54,814 bases of DNA from Fischerella sp. PCC 9431 (GTDB taxonomy: Bacteria > Cyanobacteriota > Cyanobacteriia > Cyanobacteriales > Nostocaceae): contig NZ_ALVX01000007.1 in NCBI RefSeq assembly GCF_000447295.1, forward strand, positions 30,508-85,321. The letters run 5' to 3'. Position numbers and translations under genes: made by a program. The notes beneath the pieces are model-generated. The model had not been told where the DNA came from and did not search any database. It worked only from the letters and a program-made list of their open reading frames with translations. Shown here piece by piece: positions 40,667 to 49,404 of this stretch (its first letter is position 1; every line of letters begins with the position of its first letter).

Positions 40667-42928
40667 TTAATGAATTTTAGTCATTGTCTTTATTAGGCTC
40701 TCCTCTAACCTTTTAGCAAGCTGAGTATAACGCTGCTGTTTGTTAACAGAACGCACAGCCATCCCAATGGCTTTTTGAGAACCAATCACAATTGCTAGCT
40801 TTTTAGCACGGGTTAGCCCAGTGTAAAATAAATTACGACTAAGCATCATGTAATGTTGCGTATATAGCGGCAAAATCACCACCGGGTATTCAGACCCCTG
40901 CGACTTGTGTATAGTAACGCTCCAAGCAAGGGCAATTTCATTTAAGTCTGCATAGTCATAGTTGACTTCCCGTTCTGCGTACTGTACTGTAACTTCTTGT
41001 TCTTCAGTGTCAATATTGGTAATAAACCCGACATCACCGTTAAACACCTCCCGGTTGTAATCGTTGGTTTGTTGAATCACCTTATCGCCGACTCGCAGCG
41101 TACTACCACCCCTAGTAATCTCAACCTTTTCGGGGTTAGGTGGATTAATTAGCTGTTGCAGTACTTGATTTAGATTACGAGTACCAACCAACCCCCGGCT
41201 CATAGGAGAAAGCACCTGCACATCGGTGATCGGGTTAAAACCAAGAGTCGGAATTAAGCCATCAATTAATTCACAAATTGCCTGCACCCCGTGTTCTGGT
41301 TGATGTCCGCCCCCATGCCAGAGACAATCGGTTTGGGGAGTATCGGAAATTGGTTCAATTGACGGGTACTGTCCTCGATTGATTTGGTGGGCGGCGGTGA
41401 TAATCCTGCTACTTTGCGCTTGACGAAATACTTGAGTAAGGCGTACAACTGAGACTTTGCCCGAATTTATACTATCAGCAAGTACATTTCCTGGCCCCAC
41501 AGATGGCAGTTGGTCAATGTCTCCTACTAGCAGGAGTTGGGCATTTTCTGAAACTGCATTCACCAACGAATGCGCCAGAAATAAATCAAGCATACTGGCT
41601 TCATCAATGATAATTGCACTGTGCGGTAGGGGATTGGTGCTAGAGCGTTTAAAACTGCGAGTCCTGGGGTCAAATTCCAATAGCCGATGTATGGTTTTTG
41701 CTTCTAATCCCGTCATTTCACTTAGTCTTTGTGCCGCTCGTCCTGTGGGTGCAGCTAGGGCGATTGATTTACCCATTGCTTTCCACAATGAAGTAATAGT
41801 GCGGACACAGAAAGTTTTTCCCGTTCCAGGACCACCTGTCAAAATCGTGAATTTGCCATAGGCTGCTGTCTCTACTGCTTGTTGCTGTTGCGCTGAAAGT
41901 TCGATTTTACAGGCCTGGGTAAACCGCTCAATCCAAAAACGAACACGCTTGATGTCGCTGTTGATGGGTCTTGTGATGCGATCGCTTATTAATTGGGCAA
42001 GATTTTGTTCGGTGTAGAAAAAAGTAGGCTTGTAGCAAAGTAACGTTTTATCTGCTGCACATTCTCTGACGAGTTCCGAAGCTAAAGTCATTTTTTGGAT
42101 GATTGGTGCTAGAGCGTCTGTTGTTGGTTCGTGGGATTCGCATTTAAGAAGTGCGATCGCTCCCGTGATTAATTCGCTTTGCGGTAAATAACAGTGTCCA
42201 TCCTCGGCAGCTTCACTTAAAACATGAGTGATACCAGCACGATATCTAAATTCGGAATCGGGTGATACTCCTAAGTTACGAGCAATTTTATCAGCAGTGA
42301 GAAAACCAATACCGTAAATATCAGCAGCAAGTTGGTAGGGGTTGTTAGTCACAATAGCGATCGCTTGCTCACCATACTGCTTGTAAATTTTGACTGCATA
42401 GGTAGTGGAAACGCCATGACTTTGCAAAAAAACCATTACTTCTTTGATGGCTTTTTGTGTCTCCCAAGCGCTCTTAATCATATTAATGCGCTTTTTAGCA
42501 ATGCCATTAACTTCGCTCAAGCGCTCAATTTGGTTTTCAATAATCTCAAGTGTTTCTAAACCAAAGTGAGCCACGATTCTTTTAGCTGTAACCGGCCCAA
42601 CACCTTTAATTAGACCACTGCCCAAGTACTTTTCAATTCCTGTAAGTGTTGCTGGTTTAGTTTCCTTATAGTTGATGACTTGAAATTGGGAACCATACTG
42701 CGGGTGTTCGCGCCAAAAACCAGTTAGTTGTAGTGTCTGTCCTGGTTGAATATCAGCAAAGTTACCAGTAATCGTAGTTAGTTCCTTTGCGCCAGGACGT
42801 TGTAACCGTGCCACTGTGTAGCCTGACTCTTCGCTGTAATAAGTCAGGCGTTCCACTACCCCCGTAATAGATTCGTGCTTGGGAGCAGCATTTATTTGTT
42901 GATGCGTTTGGTTGGGTGCAGTGGTCAT
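40667..42928 (-). CDS. recD2: RecD2-type ATP-dependent DNA helicase
   Basis: A 753-residue SF1B helicase. It has an N-terminal OB-like domain (ITGVVERLTYYSEESGYTVARL), tandem helix-hairpin-helix motifs (about 95-200; IKGVGPVTAKRIV and IYGIGFLTADKIARNLG), a Walker A GGPGTGKT near residue 360, Walker B IIDEASMLD, motif III LLVGDIDQLPSVGPG, and the C-terminal motif VTIHKSQGSEYPVV. RecD2 unwinds DNA 5' to 3' and functions in repair outside RecBCD. Complete length. It is located alone in an accessory region, downstream of an STRR block. Confidence 0.95.
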   Translation of the reverse strand: MTTAPNQTHQQINAAPKHESITGVVERLTYYSEESGYTVARLQRPGAKELTTITGNFADIQPGQTLQLTGFWREHPQYGSQFQVINYKETKPATLTGIEKYLGSGLIKGVGPVTAKRIVAHFGLETLEIIENQIERLSEVNGIAKKRINMIKSAWETQKAIKEVMVFLQSHGVSTTYAVKIYKQYGEQAIAIVTNNPYQLAADIYGIGFLTADKIARNLGVSPDSEFRYRAGITHVLSEAAEDGHCYLPQSELITGAIALLKCESHEPTTDALAPIIQKMTLASELVRECAADKTLLCYKPTFFYTEQNLAQLISDRITRPINSDIKRVRFWIERFTQACKIELSAQQQQAVETAAYGKFTILTGGPGTGKTFCVRTITSLWKAMGKSIALAAPTGRAAQRLSEMTGLEAKTIHRLLEFDPRTRSFKRSSTNPLPHSAIIIDEASMLDLFLAHSLVNAVSENAQLLLVGDIDQLPSVGPGNVLADSINSGKVSVVRLTQVFRQAQSSRIITAAHQINRGQYPSIEPISDTPQTDCLWHGGGHQPEHGVQAICELIDGLIPTLGFNPITDVQVLSPMSRGLVGTRNLNQVLQQLINPPNPEKVEITRGGSTLRVGDKVIQQTNDYNREVFNGDVGFITNIDTEEQEVTVQYAEREVNYDYADLNEIALAWSVTIHKSQGSEYPVVILPLYTQHYMMLSRNLFYTGLTRAKKLAIVIGSQKAIGMAVRSVNKQQRYTQLAKRLEESLIKTMTKIH

Positions 42929-43003
42929 CAGTTTTAACAGTTATCAGTTAACAGTGAACAGTTAACAGACTGATAACTGGTAACTGGTAACTGGTAACTG
43001 ATT
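42927..43003. repeat. Short tandem repeats (AACTGGT / AGTTATC type)
   Basis: Tandem TAACTGG heptamers and related inverted copies upstream of recD2, of the same class as at 12754 and 53327. Confidence 0.8.
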
Positions 43004-43105
43004 CGGTGGCACGCGGTCATTATACTGGATAGTTATGAATTTTTATAGTACTTATGTATTATTAAATCAGAGATTGCGATCGCTTTGTGGAAATCATCCT
43101 TCACC

Positions 43106-44017
43106 TCAGTTACTTCCGCCCAAAATATAGACATAGGAACCCAAATTTTCATCATCCGTACCAACGAACACACCACCCTCTGCACCTGGAACGAGTTCTA
43201 TTGCTTCAACTTTGTGGTAATCAAAGCGGTAGAGGGGAACAAGTCTTAAATTGGGACGCCATGCTATTTTGTTACCACTCGACCCGATGTAACCAGCAAC
43301 GTATACAGCTGACTGGAAAGGGCCGTCATCTCCAGGATCGCTGGCTGAAGTGATATACACAATTCCGGCTGGGTCTACTTTAAGATCCGAAATATGGCGA
43401 ACATTGCCGGATGGAAACGGTACTTTCAGACTGGCATCACCAATAGGAGTAATTTTATACCTACTTAAATCTAATAATCCCCAGTAAATAGTTGCTGGCT
43501 GCTCCCCTTCCCCTCGGTGGCCCCAAACAGCAACTAGTTTACCTTCTATATTTTGCAGAGCAAATGCTTCAAAATTACTTGTTTGAGGAATGTTTGGTAA
43601 ATCTAATTCCTTGATTAACGAGATGGTATTTTTAGAACGCTCCAACTTGATGTAGTAAGCTTGGCCTGAACTGCTTAAAGCAATAAAAAAAGAGTTTATT
43701 TTTCCTGGAATAAATGTTAAAGCCTCTAAATCAATGGGTAATTCCGTATTATTTGGCCACTTTAAAGGGAAGTATTCTGGTTGGTTTTTACCTTTGATAC
43801 TAATGATTGCCAAACGACCTTGGTTTTTTTGTTTATTATCATGAACAATCAGAAAATCTAAGGAATTATTTTGCTGCTCTAGTAGGGCCATACCACTGAT
43901 ACCAAAAGGGATACCGCCACGAACAGGACGCCAATTTTGCGCCCAAACCTGCCCCGATATGATTAACAATGCTGCTGAGATTACTATATTTATAATTAAC
44001 CTGGTAAACCGAGGCAT
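43106..44017 (-). CDS. Exported beta-propeller-like protein
   Basis: A 303-residue protein with signal peptide (IINIVISAALLIISGQVWA, cleavage near 26). The mature part is built of repeated beta-strand segments (GISGMALLEQQNNSLDFLIVHD, LEALTFIPGKINSFFIALSS, ISDLKVDPAGIVYITSASDPGDDGP, VEAIELVPGAEGGVFVGTDDE), the pattern of a periplasmic beta-propeller such as DUF3616/phytase-like proteins. A Ca2+-binding-like DPGDDG loop is present. No partner gene adjacent. Substrate unknown. Confidence 0.65.
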   Translation of the reverse strand: MPRFTRLIINIVISAALLIISGQVWAQNWRPVRGGIPFGISGMALLEQQNNSLDFLIVHDNKQKNQGRLAIISIKGKNQPEYFPLKWPNNTELPIDLEALTFIPGKINSFFIALSSSGQAYYIKLERSKNTISLIKELDLPNIPQTSNFEAFALQNIEGKLVAVWGHRGEGEQPATIYWGLLDLSRYKITPIGDASLKVPFPSGNVRHISDLKVDPAGIVYITSASDPGDDGPFQSAVYVAGYIGSSGNKIAWRPNLRLVPLYRFDYHKVEAIELVPGAEGGVFVGTDDENLGSYVYILGGSN

Positions 44018-44172
44018 AAGAAATTTTTGAGTCTATAGATACTGTTAAATTAAGTGCGATCGCACAAGCACATTGCCCAACTTTATCAAACTCTGGCTCG
44101 ACCGTAAGGAGAGCGGAGCAAGTAGAAAGGACTAGCGGGGTGGTGGTGCAACTTCCTAGCCGTGCGATCGCT

Positions 44173-44592
44173 CTACACGCTATCATCCATCCAGCCGCAC
44201 TCACAATCCCAATGCACCCTGGCTGTATAGTCCCGGTTCATCTCAGCACCACAAGCAGGACACTTGCCAGTGAACATCGGGTGAGTGTCTAGCAATTCTA
44301 GCTGCTGCTCCCGACTCCAGCGCTGCGGCGGCTGAATAATTTCCTCACCGTTATAGGTTACACGCTCTATAACCAGTTCATCATCAACATACCTCGCCCC
44401 TTGGGGTTCCCGCAGTTCTTGGTCATCGCTCCCGCCAATCCCTAAAAAATCCATAAATTGTTTACCCTCTAGTTCGGGGTCTTCTCGGAAATCAAGGCAA
44501 GTGTCATCATCTGGCCCTGTGGGATGGACAGCACAGACAATCAGGTAATCGTGGGAGTAGAACAAGCAGCGATCGCACTGGGGGATTTTCAT
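44173..44592 (-). CDS. Hypothetical Cys-rich zinc-binding-like protein
   Basis: About 139 residues from the ATG at 44592 (KIPQCDRCLFYSHD...); the frame is open to 44634. The N-terminal module reads CDRCLFYSHDYLIVCAVHPTG...DDTCLDF, and the C-terminus has a second Cys cluster (CPACGAEMNRDYTARVHWDCECGWM). Both look like metal-binding modules. The first resembles the C-terminus of the protein at 50178-50831. Unknown function. Confidence 0.6.
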   Translation of the reverse strand: MKIPQCDRCLFYSHDYLIVCAVHPTGPDDDTCLDFREDPELEGKQFMDFLGIGGSDDQELREPQGARYVDDELVIERVTYNGEEIIQPPQRWSREQQLELLDTHPMFTGKCPACGAEMNRDYTARVHWDCECGWMDDSV

Positions 44593-44628
44593 AGTACCAG
44601 TGTACTTGTTTGAAACAAGCGATGTCAG

Positions 44629-44652
44629 AGACAAGCCGCTTCGCGTCTACGC
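44629..44652. repeat. Intergenic small dispersed repeat related to tRNA inserts (type A)
   Basis: On the minus strand it reads GTAGACGCGAAGCGGCTTGT, matching the first half of the type A insert found in tRNA-Ser and tRNA-Val T-loops. Confidence 0.65.
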
Positions 44653-44700
44653 ACTCTTTGATTTTAGGCATGGTGGCTTAATTGTAGTTTCTCCCAAAAA

Positions 44701-45057
44701 TCATTCATTATCCTTTACCTCTAACTGATAAATCCGCATTGACGGATGTTCGCCCATCATCCGCCAGTAATAACCGTTTGGCGGCGGCTGCACCCTACCA
44801 CCACAACGGTACAGAAAAATAGGCTCATCCCGCTTCATCACTTTCTTAACAGCTTGCTCTAAACTGGGGTCGTGGTTATCGCTGTTGTACCAAATGATAT
44901 GTGACTTTCCAAAGTACCCCGCAGCGAACAAACTAGCAAACAGCCATTCCATCAATGATTGAATCTGTTCTTGGTCAACACCGCTTGTAGTTTGCCCGTA
45001 GCTTTTGATAGTCGGTTGGGCTGGTTTGGGTTTGAGGAAATTCAATAATTGTTTCAT
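44701..45057 (-). CDS. Hypothetical protein
   Basis: About 118 residues from the ATG at 45057 (KQLLNFLKPKPAQ...). The longer frame to 45180 would run through a terminator-like hairpin and is less likely. The sequence has an internal hydrophobic patch (QSLMEWLFASLFAAGYFG) and a Trp/Tyr-rich C-terminus (GGRVQPPPNGYYWRMMGEHPSMRIYQLEV). Family not recognised. Confidence 0.5.
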   Translation of the reverse strand: MKQLLNFLKPKPAQPTIKSYGQTTSGVDQEQIQSLMEWLFASLFAAGYFGKSHIIWYNSDNHDPSLEQAVKKVMKRDEPIFLYRCGGRVQPPPNGYYWRMMGEHPSMRIYQLEVKDNE

Positions 45058-45111
45058 GAGGTCAGGGAACGCAACTATTAGCAGGGTTCCCATCTTACGG
45101 GTGATTAATAA

Positions 45112-45136
45112 AACCCCACGTCTGAGGTGGGGGGTT
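45112..45136 (-). terminator. Terminator-like hairpin upstream of the 44701 gene
   Basis: On the minus strand CCCCCCAC, loop CTCAGA, then GTGGGG followed by TTTTATT. It lies in the putative 5' leader, where it could act as an attenuator. Confidence 0.5.
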
Positions 45137-45196
45137 TCTCTTGTTGATACAAATGTACTATAGAGTGACGAAGTTGACAAGCGATTTAGAGGGGCG

Positions 45197-45215
45197 ATAT
45201 GCCATCCGGCACGCG
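45197..45215. repeat. Dispersed repeat GATATGCCATCCGGCACGC
   Basis: A 19-bp sequence present again in inverted orientation at 48360-48378. Confidence 0.75.
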
Positions 45216-45359
45216 AAGCGATCGCTTCCTTCCTACCGCAAGAATTTCTGACAATGATTAGACCAAAATCACATAGTTGATTGTCCTAAATCACAATTAG
45301 ATATCTGGAGAATTGCCTGTCTAGTTTGAAGATATTTGTAGAAATCAAAAATTGAGGTA

Positions 45360-45476
45360 ATGACAATGACTTTTAATTTAAGTGATGCCGTTCAAGTTGT
45401 TCTGATTGCTGCTGTTGCTAGCGTGGTGTTGTCTTCTGGTATTTGCTGGACATTGCCCAAAGCTAAAAAAGCATGA
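45360..45476 (+). CDS. Small single-pass membrane protein (38 aa)
   Basis: ATG at 45360 preceded by TTGAGGTA. It codes for MTFNLSDAVQVVLIAAVASVVLSSGICWTLPKAKKA from the second Met, with one hydrophobic helix and a basic tail. It looks like a small photosynthetic-type or regulatory membrane peptide, but no family is recognised. Confidence 0.55.
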   Translation: MTMTFNLSDAVQVVLIAAVASVVLSSGICWTLPKAKKA

Positions 45477-45674
45477 TTATAAGAAGCGATCGCCTAATCT
45501 TATAAAAAATCTTTTTAATTGGTACTTTATTTAAAATGTTTATAAATAAATACTTTATTTATAAACATTTTGTTTAAAATTTAAATACTCTTTACACACC
45601 TTTATACTTAAATTCACACAAACAGAATATGCAGTTTATATGATTAAAGTGTACAGCTTTTAGACATATATTAA

Positions 45675-46220
45675 ATGCTTAGAAAAGTTTTTGTTAATCC
45701 TGAGTATAATAACTCAGATAAAACATTATATTTAGATATATATCATCCCTACAGATACGAAGGAGAAAAAAATCCTAACTTTGATGATTTTAGTGGATTA
45801 ATTTTAGATTTAAAAGAAAAAAAACAGATCGCCATTAATTATTTTTTTGAAAACCTTAATCCACTTCTTGCTAAAGGTTTCCCTATCATAACAGTTCCTT
45901 CTAGTAACCCTCAAAATATTGATACGGGAATTACTAAAGTAGGAATTTTATTAGCTCAAGAAGGTCGTATTAATGCTACATCTTGTCTTCAAAGGTATAA
46001 GCAAGTTGATAAAAAAGCAAATGGGGGAAATCGAGATATTAGTGTAGACCTTAATTCTATTAAGGTCTATAACCAATATATGATAAAAGAACAAACTGTC
46101 CTCCTTTTAGATGACGTTACTACAACTGGAAACTCTCTTAGCGCTTGCGAAAGATTATTAAAACAAGCTGGTGCAGCAAAGGTAGTAAAATTAGCCTTAG
46201 CGAAAACAGCAAGTTACTAA
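45675..46220 (+). CDS. Phosphoribosyltransferase-like protein (ComF-like)
   Basis: A 181-residue type I PRTase fold with the 13-residue PRPP-binding loop VLLLDDVTTTGNS (142-154) and an N-terminal region of unknown substrate specificity. In competence systems ComF proteins of this fold pair with DprA. Here the dprA-like gene begins 6 bp downstream, and a HAD phosphatase follows. It is the first gene of a three-gene operon, preceded by a long AT-rich non-coding stretch. It lacks the zinc ribbon of classical ComF. Confidence 0.82.
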   Translation: MLRKVFVNPEYNNSDKTLYLDIYHPYRYEGEKNPNFDDFSGLILDLKEKKQIAINYFFENLNPLLAKGFPIITVPSSNPQNIDTGITKVGILLAQEGRINATSCLQRYKQVDKKANGGNRDISVDLNSIKVYNQYMIKEQTVLLLDDVTTTGNSLSACERLLKQAGAAKVVKLALAKTASY

Positions 46221-46226
46221 TTAATA

Positions 46227-47543
46227 ATGATGCAAAGATTAGATGCTCTCTATATATTAACTCTTGGTTTTGTACCCAAGCTTGGTAAAGCTACTTTACA
46301 CCGTATTTTAGGAAATCTTGAATTTAAGCCTTCAAATTTAAAAGAACTGTGTGAAGTAGTACAGCCATTTATCAAGTTATCTGAAGACCAGTTAGAAATA
46401 GCATTAAGTCGTGCAGAACATACTTTAAGTGAGCATGAAAAGGCTGGCATTAATATCGTTGGAATTGATGACCCTGAATATCCACAACAATTACGTACTA
46501 TATCAAATCCCCCATTAGTTCTGTATGCTAAGGGGAATACTAATTGCTTAAAACCAGAACTTTCAATTGCTGTGATTGGAACTCGTCAGCCTACTGATTA
46601 TGGTAGGAGAACAGCAGAGAGAATTGCTAAACAATTTGCAGAGCAAGGTTTGATAGTTGTGAGCGGTTTAGCACAAGGTTGCGATACAGCAGGTCATCAA
46701 GGGTGTTTGCAAGGAAAAGGGTGTACTGTTGCTGTATTGGCGCACGGATTAGACACTATCTATCCATCTCAAAACCGAGAGTTAGTTAAAAAGATTGTTG
46801 ACACAGGTGGATGTTTAGTGAGCGAATACCCCATTGGTAACAAGCCTTTTAAGAATCAATTTGTTGAGCGCGACCGGATACAAAGTGGTCTTAGTTCTGC
46901 TGTTGTAATTGTAGAGACAGATATTAAAGGCGGAACAATGCATACAGCCAGATTTTGTCTTGAACAAAGAAGAGTTCTTGCCTGTATTGATTATGCTCAT
47001 AAACATCATTCTGATAAGTCACGGGGAAATGAAAAGTTAATTTCTGAAGGAAAAGCTATTCCACTCAAAAATCAAAATGATTTAAAGAATTTTATTAGGA
47101 ATACTTTCGGAAACATGACTACTGAGCAAATTGTTACAGAAGTATTTTCTTCAGAAAAGATAGTTAATAACATAGAAGTTAGCGTTATAGAAAAAGTAGA
47201 ATCACAGAAAATAAATTCCTTAAAAGAAAAAACTGAAAATCAAAGTAATGCAATTAATCTAAATAAGCCAAAAAATAACAAATCAAAAGAAAATTTAGTA
47301 ACTCAATTAAGTTTACCTATTGATGTAACTAACATTATAGAAAACAGTAAAGACTTTCACAGTATTAATAATATTTTAAACAGTGAAGAATTAGCAAAAA
47401 GACTAAATGTATCTAAATCAACATTAAATAGACAAAAACGAAATGGTTCAGAATCATTTAAAGAATGGAGTCGCAAAAAAGACCCTGACGGATATCCTTG
47501 GGAGTATTCAGAAAAGACTAAGTTATTTGAAGTAGTATTTTGA
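46227..47543 (+). CDS. DprA/Smf-like protein with extra C-terminal module
   Basis: A 438-residue protein. A helix-hairpin-helix-like N-terminus (1-60) is followed by the DprA Rossmann domain (VIGTRQPTDYGRRTAERIA, about 112-130; VVSGLAQGCDTAGHQG; GCLVSEYPIG; FVERDRIQSGLSSAVVIVE). A long Asn/Lys-rich linker leads to a C-terminal module (LAKRLNVSKSTLNRQKRNGSESFKEWSRKKDPDGYPWEYS...). Normal DprA binds ssDNA and loads RecA, and has a DML1 winged helix at this position. The module here is shared with the RHH protein at 37241. The operon context (PRTase, HAD) is that of a candidate conflict or DNA-sensing system. Confidence 0.85.
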   Translation: MMQRLDALYILTLGFVPKLGKATLHRILGNLEFKPSNLKELCEVVQPFIKLSEDQLEIALSRAEHTLSEHEKAGINIVGIDDPEYPQQLRTISNPPLVLYAKGNTNCLKPELSIAVIGTRQPTDYGRRTAERIAKQFAEQGLIVVSGLAQGCDTAGHQGCLQGKGCTVAVLAHGLDTIYPSQNRELVKKIVDTGGCLVSEYPIGNKPFKNQFVERDRIQSGLSSAVVIVETDIKGGTMHTARFCLEQRRVLACIDYAHKHHSDKSRGNEKLISEGKAIPLKNQNDLKNFIRNTFGNMTTEQIVTEVFSSEKIVNNIEVSVIEKVESQKINSLKEKTENQSNAINLNKPKNNKSKENLVTQLSLPIDVTNIIENSKDFHSINNILNSEELAKRLNVSKSTLNRQKRNGSESFKEWSRKKDPDGYPWEYSEKTKLFEVVF

Positions 47544-47571
47544 ATTTTTATCTTAAAACATATTACAAGCT

Positions 47572-48081
47572 ATGGGTATTTTAATAGACCTTGATCAAAC
47601 CCTTATAAACTCTCAAGTAGCCGAAAGATTTCGTAGAAACAGACAATGGTCGAATGTATATGAAATGATTCCGCAACTATACCCATATCCAGATATCTCC
47701 GAATTACTGCAAGAGCTAAAGGAAATTAGTGTGCCTATATGTATAGTTACTTCCAGTCCAAAATCCTACTGTGAAAAAGTTATAAAATATTGGGATTGGA
47801 AAATAGATACTACTGTTTGTTATCACGATACTACAAAACACAAACCTCACCCGGAGCCAATCCAAAAGGGTTTATTTAGTTTAGGCTTGGAACCTAATAA
47901 TGTAATTGCTATTGGCGATACAGCTAAGGATACTCAAGCAGCTAGAGCAGCAGGGGTTTTATCAATTGGAGCACTTTGGGGTTCACTGGAAAAAGATTTA
48001 CTGAAAGCTTCCAAGCCAGACATTATCTGTGCAACAGTCAAAGATTTGAGGGAAGTTTTATTGATGAAGTATAGCTCATAA
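47572..48081 (+). CDS. HAD-superfamily phosphatase
   Basis: A 169-residue HAD hydrolase with motif I DLDQT (6-10), motif II VTSSP (Thr/Ser), Lys in HKPHPEP and motif IV IGDTAKD. The small cap is of the phosphoglycolate-phosphatase-like type. It ends the PRTase-DprA operon, 28 bp after dprA. Probably a nucleotide or sugar-phosphate phosphatase; in this context it may act on a signal nucleotide or PRTase product. Substrate unknown. Confidence 0.85.
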   Translation: MGILIDLDQTLINSQVAERFRRNRQWSNVYEMIPQLYPYPDISELLQELKEISVPICIVTSSPKSYCEKVIKYWDWKIDTTVCYHDTTKHKPHPEPIQKGLFSLGLEPNNVIAIGDTAKDTQAARAAGVLSIGALWGSLEKDLLKASKPDIICATVKDLREVLLMKYSS

Positions 48082-48450
48082 TAACTTTAGCTTATTCTAT
48101 GTGTTTACCAAGATGAAATATTCCACCAATTTTGTGCTTTAAAAGTAATAGTAATTACTCATACAATTTTTTACAATCCTACGCCCAACACCTCTAGAAT
48201 TTGCCTCACTGGTGCTTTTTGTTGCTCTAGGAACGCGCATAGCGATCAGTTTATTCTTGTGGCATTCTGTCAGATTTGATTAATTGCAAAATCTGCGGAA
48301 TTGACCATCGGGACGCGATCGCATACCTCACCGAATACACGTGCTTATGCGATCGCATAGCGTGCCGGATGGCATATCGCACTCCAATAGGTAATAACGA
48401 CACCTAACTTATTAAAAAGGCGACCAACTCGTGCGATCGCCTGAATTTAC
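48082..48450. other. Intergenic region with dispersed repeats
   Basis: No gene. It contains HIP1 sites and the 48360-48378 dispersed repeat. Confidence 0.4.
48360..48378. repeat. Dispersed repeat, inverted copy of 45197
   Basis: GCGTGCCGGATGGCATATC, the exact reverse complement of 45197-45215. Confidence 0.75.
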
Positions 48451-48609
48451 CTATTTCTTTTGAGCAGGAGGTTGTAACAAAGAAGCAAACTTATCCTTCA
48501 AGTCTTCGCTTATCTTGGGGGCTTGAATTGGCTGAAGCAAATTTTCGCTTACCTTGGGGGCTTGAATTGGCTGAAGCAAATTTTCAGAAAAGAGAGTATT
48601 TTTATTCAT
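48451..48609 (-). CDS. Small protein with internal tandem repeat (52 aa)
   Basis: On the minus strand ATG at 48609 to stop at 48451. The protein contains the 13-residue unit SENLLQPIQAPKV twice in tandem (coded by a 39-bp direct repeat) and ends LLQPPAQKK. No signal peptide, no Cys. The shape recalls a small secreted-peptide precursor or structural protein, but function is unknown. Confidence 0.55.
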   Translation of the reverse strand: MNKNTLFSENLLQPIQAPKVSENLLQPIQAPKISEDLKDKFASLLQPPAQKK

Positions 48610-48742
48610 AGCAAGTTCAACACATAATTTTTTATCTTCTAAAAATTATTATATTTTTGTGTCCATACCAAGGTAATCACGCTTGAAGGCGATCGCTTTT
48701 TCTCATGGTGTGGCGTACTTAATAGGTTGATAGTCGTTTGAT

Positions 48743-48958
48743 TCATCCGTCCTCTTTAGCCTTCTTAGCTTTGGAGGAGGTTTTTTGTTTGTCTGGAAAT
48801 TCCCCACCTTCTTTAGCCTGTCTAATACCAATTTCAATCAAAAAAGCTGCTAGGTTAGCTGTTGGCCTGCCTTGTGCATCTGCCAACGCCTCTAAATCAT
48901 CAAATACTGAGTCCGGAAGAGTTACAGTAAATCGTTTGCTCACGTCACCATTTATCAT
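48743..48958 (-). CDS. Ribbon-helix-helix protein (CopG-like)
   Basis: A 71-residue protein: KRFTVTLPDSVFDDLEALADAQGRPTANLAAFLIEIGIRQA is a canonical CopG/Arc-type domain with an N-terminal beta strand and two helices, followed by a Lys/Glu-rich tail. It is probably an autoregulator or an antitoxin without an obvious toxin partner. Stand-alone. Confidence 0.75.
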   Translation of the reverse strand: MINGDVSKRFTVTLPDSVFDDLEALADAQGRPTANLAAFLIEIGIRQAKEGGEFPDKQKTSSKAKKAKEDG

Positions 48959-49094
48959 CGCTTTCGCATCCTATAGTACGCCTTTAGATTCGCCAGTATA
49001 CCAAAAGCATCTTTAAAGATGCTTTATAGATTCTAATTGTATGCTAGATGAGGTACGATAAGACAGTTGCAGTGTTGTTGCTGTAACAAAGGAA

Positions 49095-49144
49095 AGAAGC
49101 GCGAGCTTCCTTGATCGCGCCCCTTGGTGGTGACGCACCAAGGG
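49095..49144. promoter_or_regulatory. Structured leader: two hairpins upstream of small ORF
   Basis: First hairpin GAAGC-GCGA-GCTTC with a GNRA-type loop (about 49096-49109). The second has a 9-bp perfect stem CCCTTGGTG/CACCAAGGG (49121-49144) with a 6-nt loop. They lie about 50-100 nt ahead of the small ORF at 49195. Candidate 5' UTR regulatory RNA. Confidence 0.45.
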
Positions 49145-49194
49145 ACTTCCCAACCCGTAGTAGTAAAGACAGCCTACAGGAGGGCTATTAAATT

Positions 49195-49314
49195 ATGACG
49201 AATGTTATTTGTTGTTATCGAGGCTCAAGCAGGGACAAGGTTAAACTGCTTGTACAGATAATTCAATTTTTAGCGCTTCGAGCAGAAAAATCGGTGAATG
49301 CTGGGTCAAGTTAA
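49195..49314 (+). CDS. Possible small ORF (39 aa) with strong RBS
   Basis: ATG at 49195 preceded by ACAGGAGGGC (an excellent Shine-Dalgarno, about 9 bp spacing). Product TNVICCYRGSSRDKVKLLVQ...VNAGSS. It lies after two hairpins. It may be a leader peptide. Confidence 0.45.
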   Translation: MTNVICCYRGSSRDKVKLLVQIIQFLALRAEKSVNAGSS

Positions 49315-49404
49315 CTCAGCATACGTTCATTGCACAGTGAAGCGTTTGTGGTAGTAAGTAACTTGCTACCACTTTCTTACTCTCAGTCGTAGTTTAGGAA
49401 TTGA

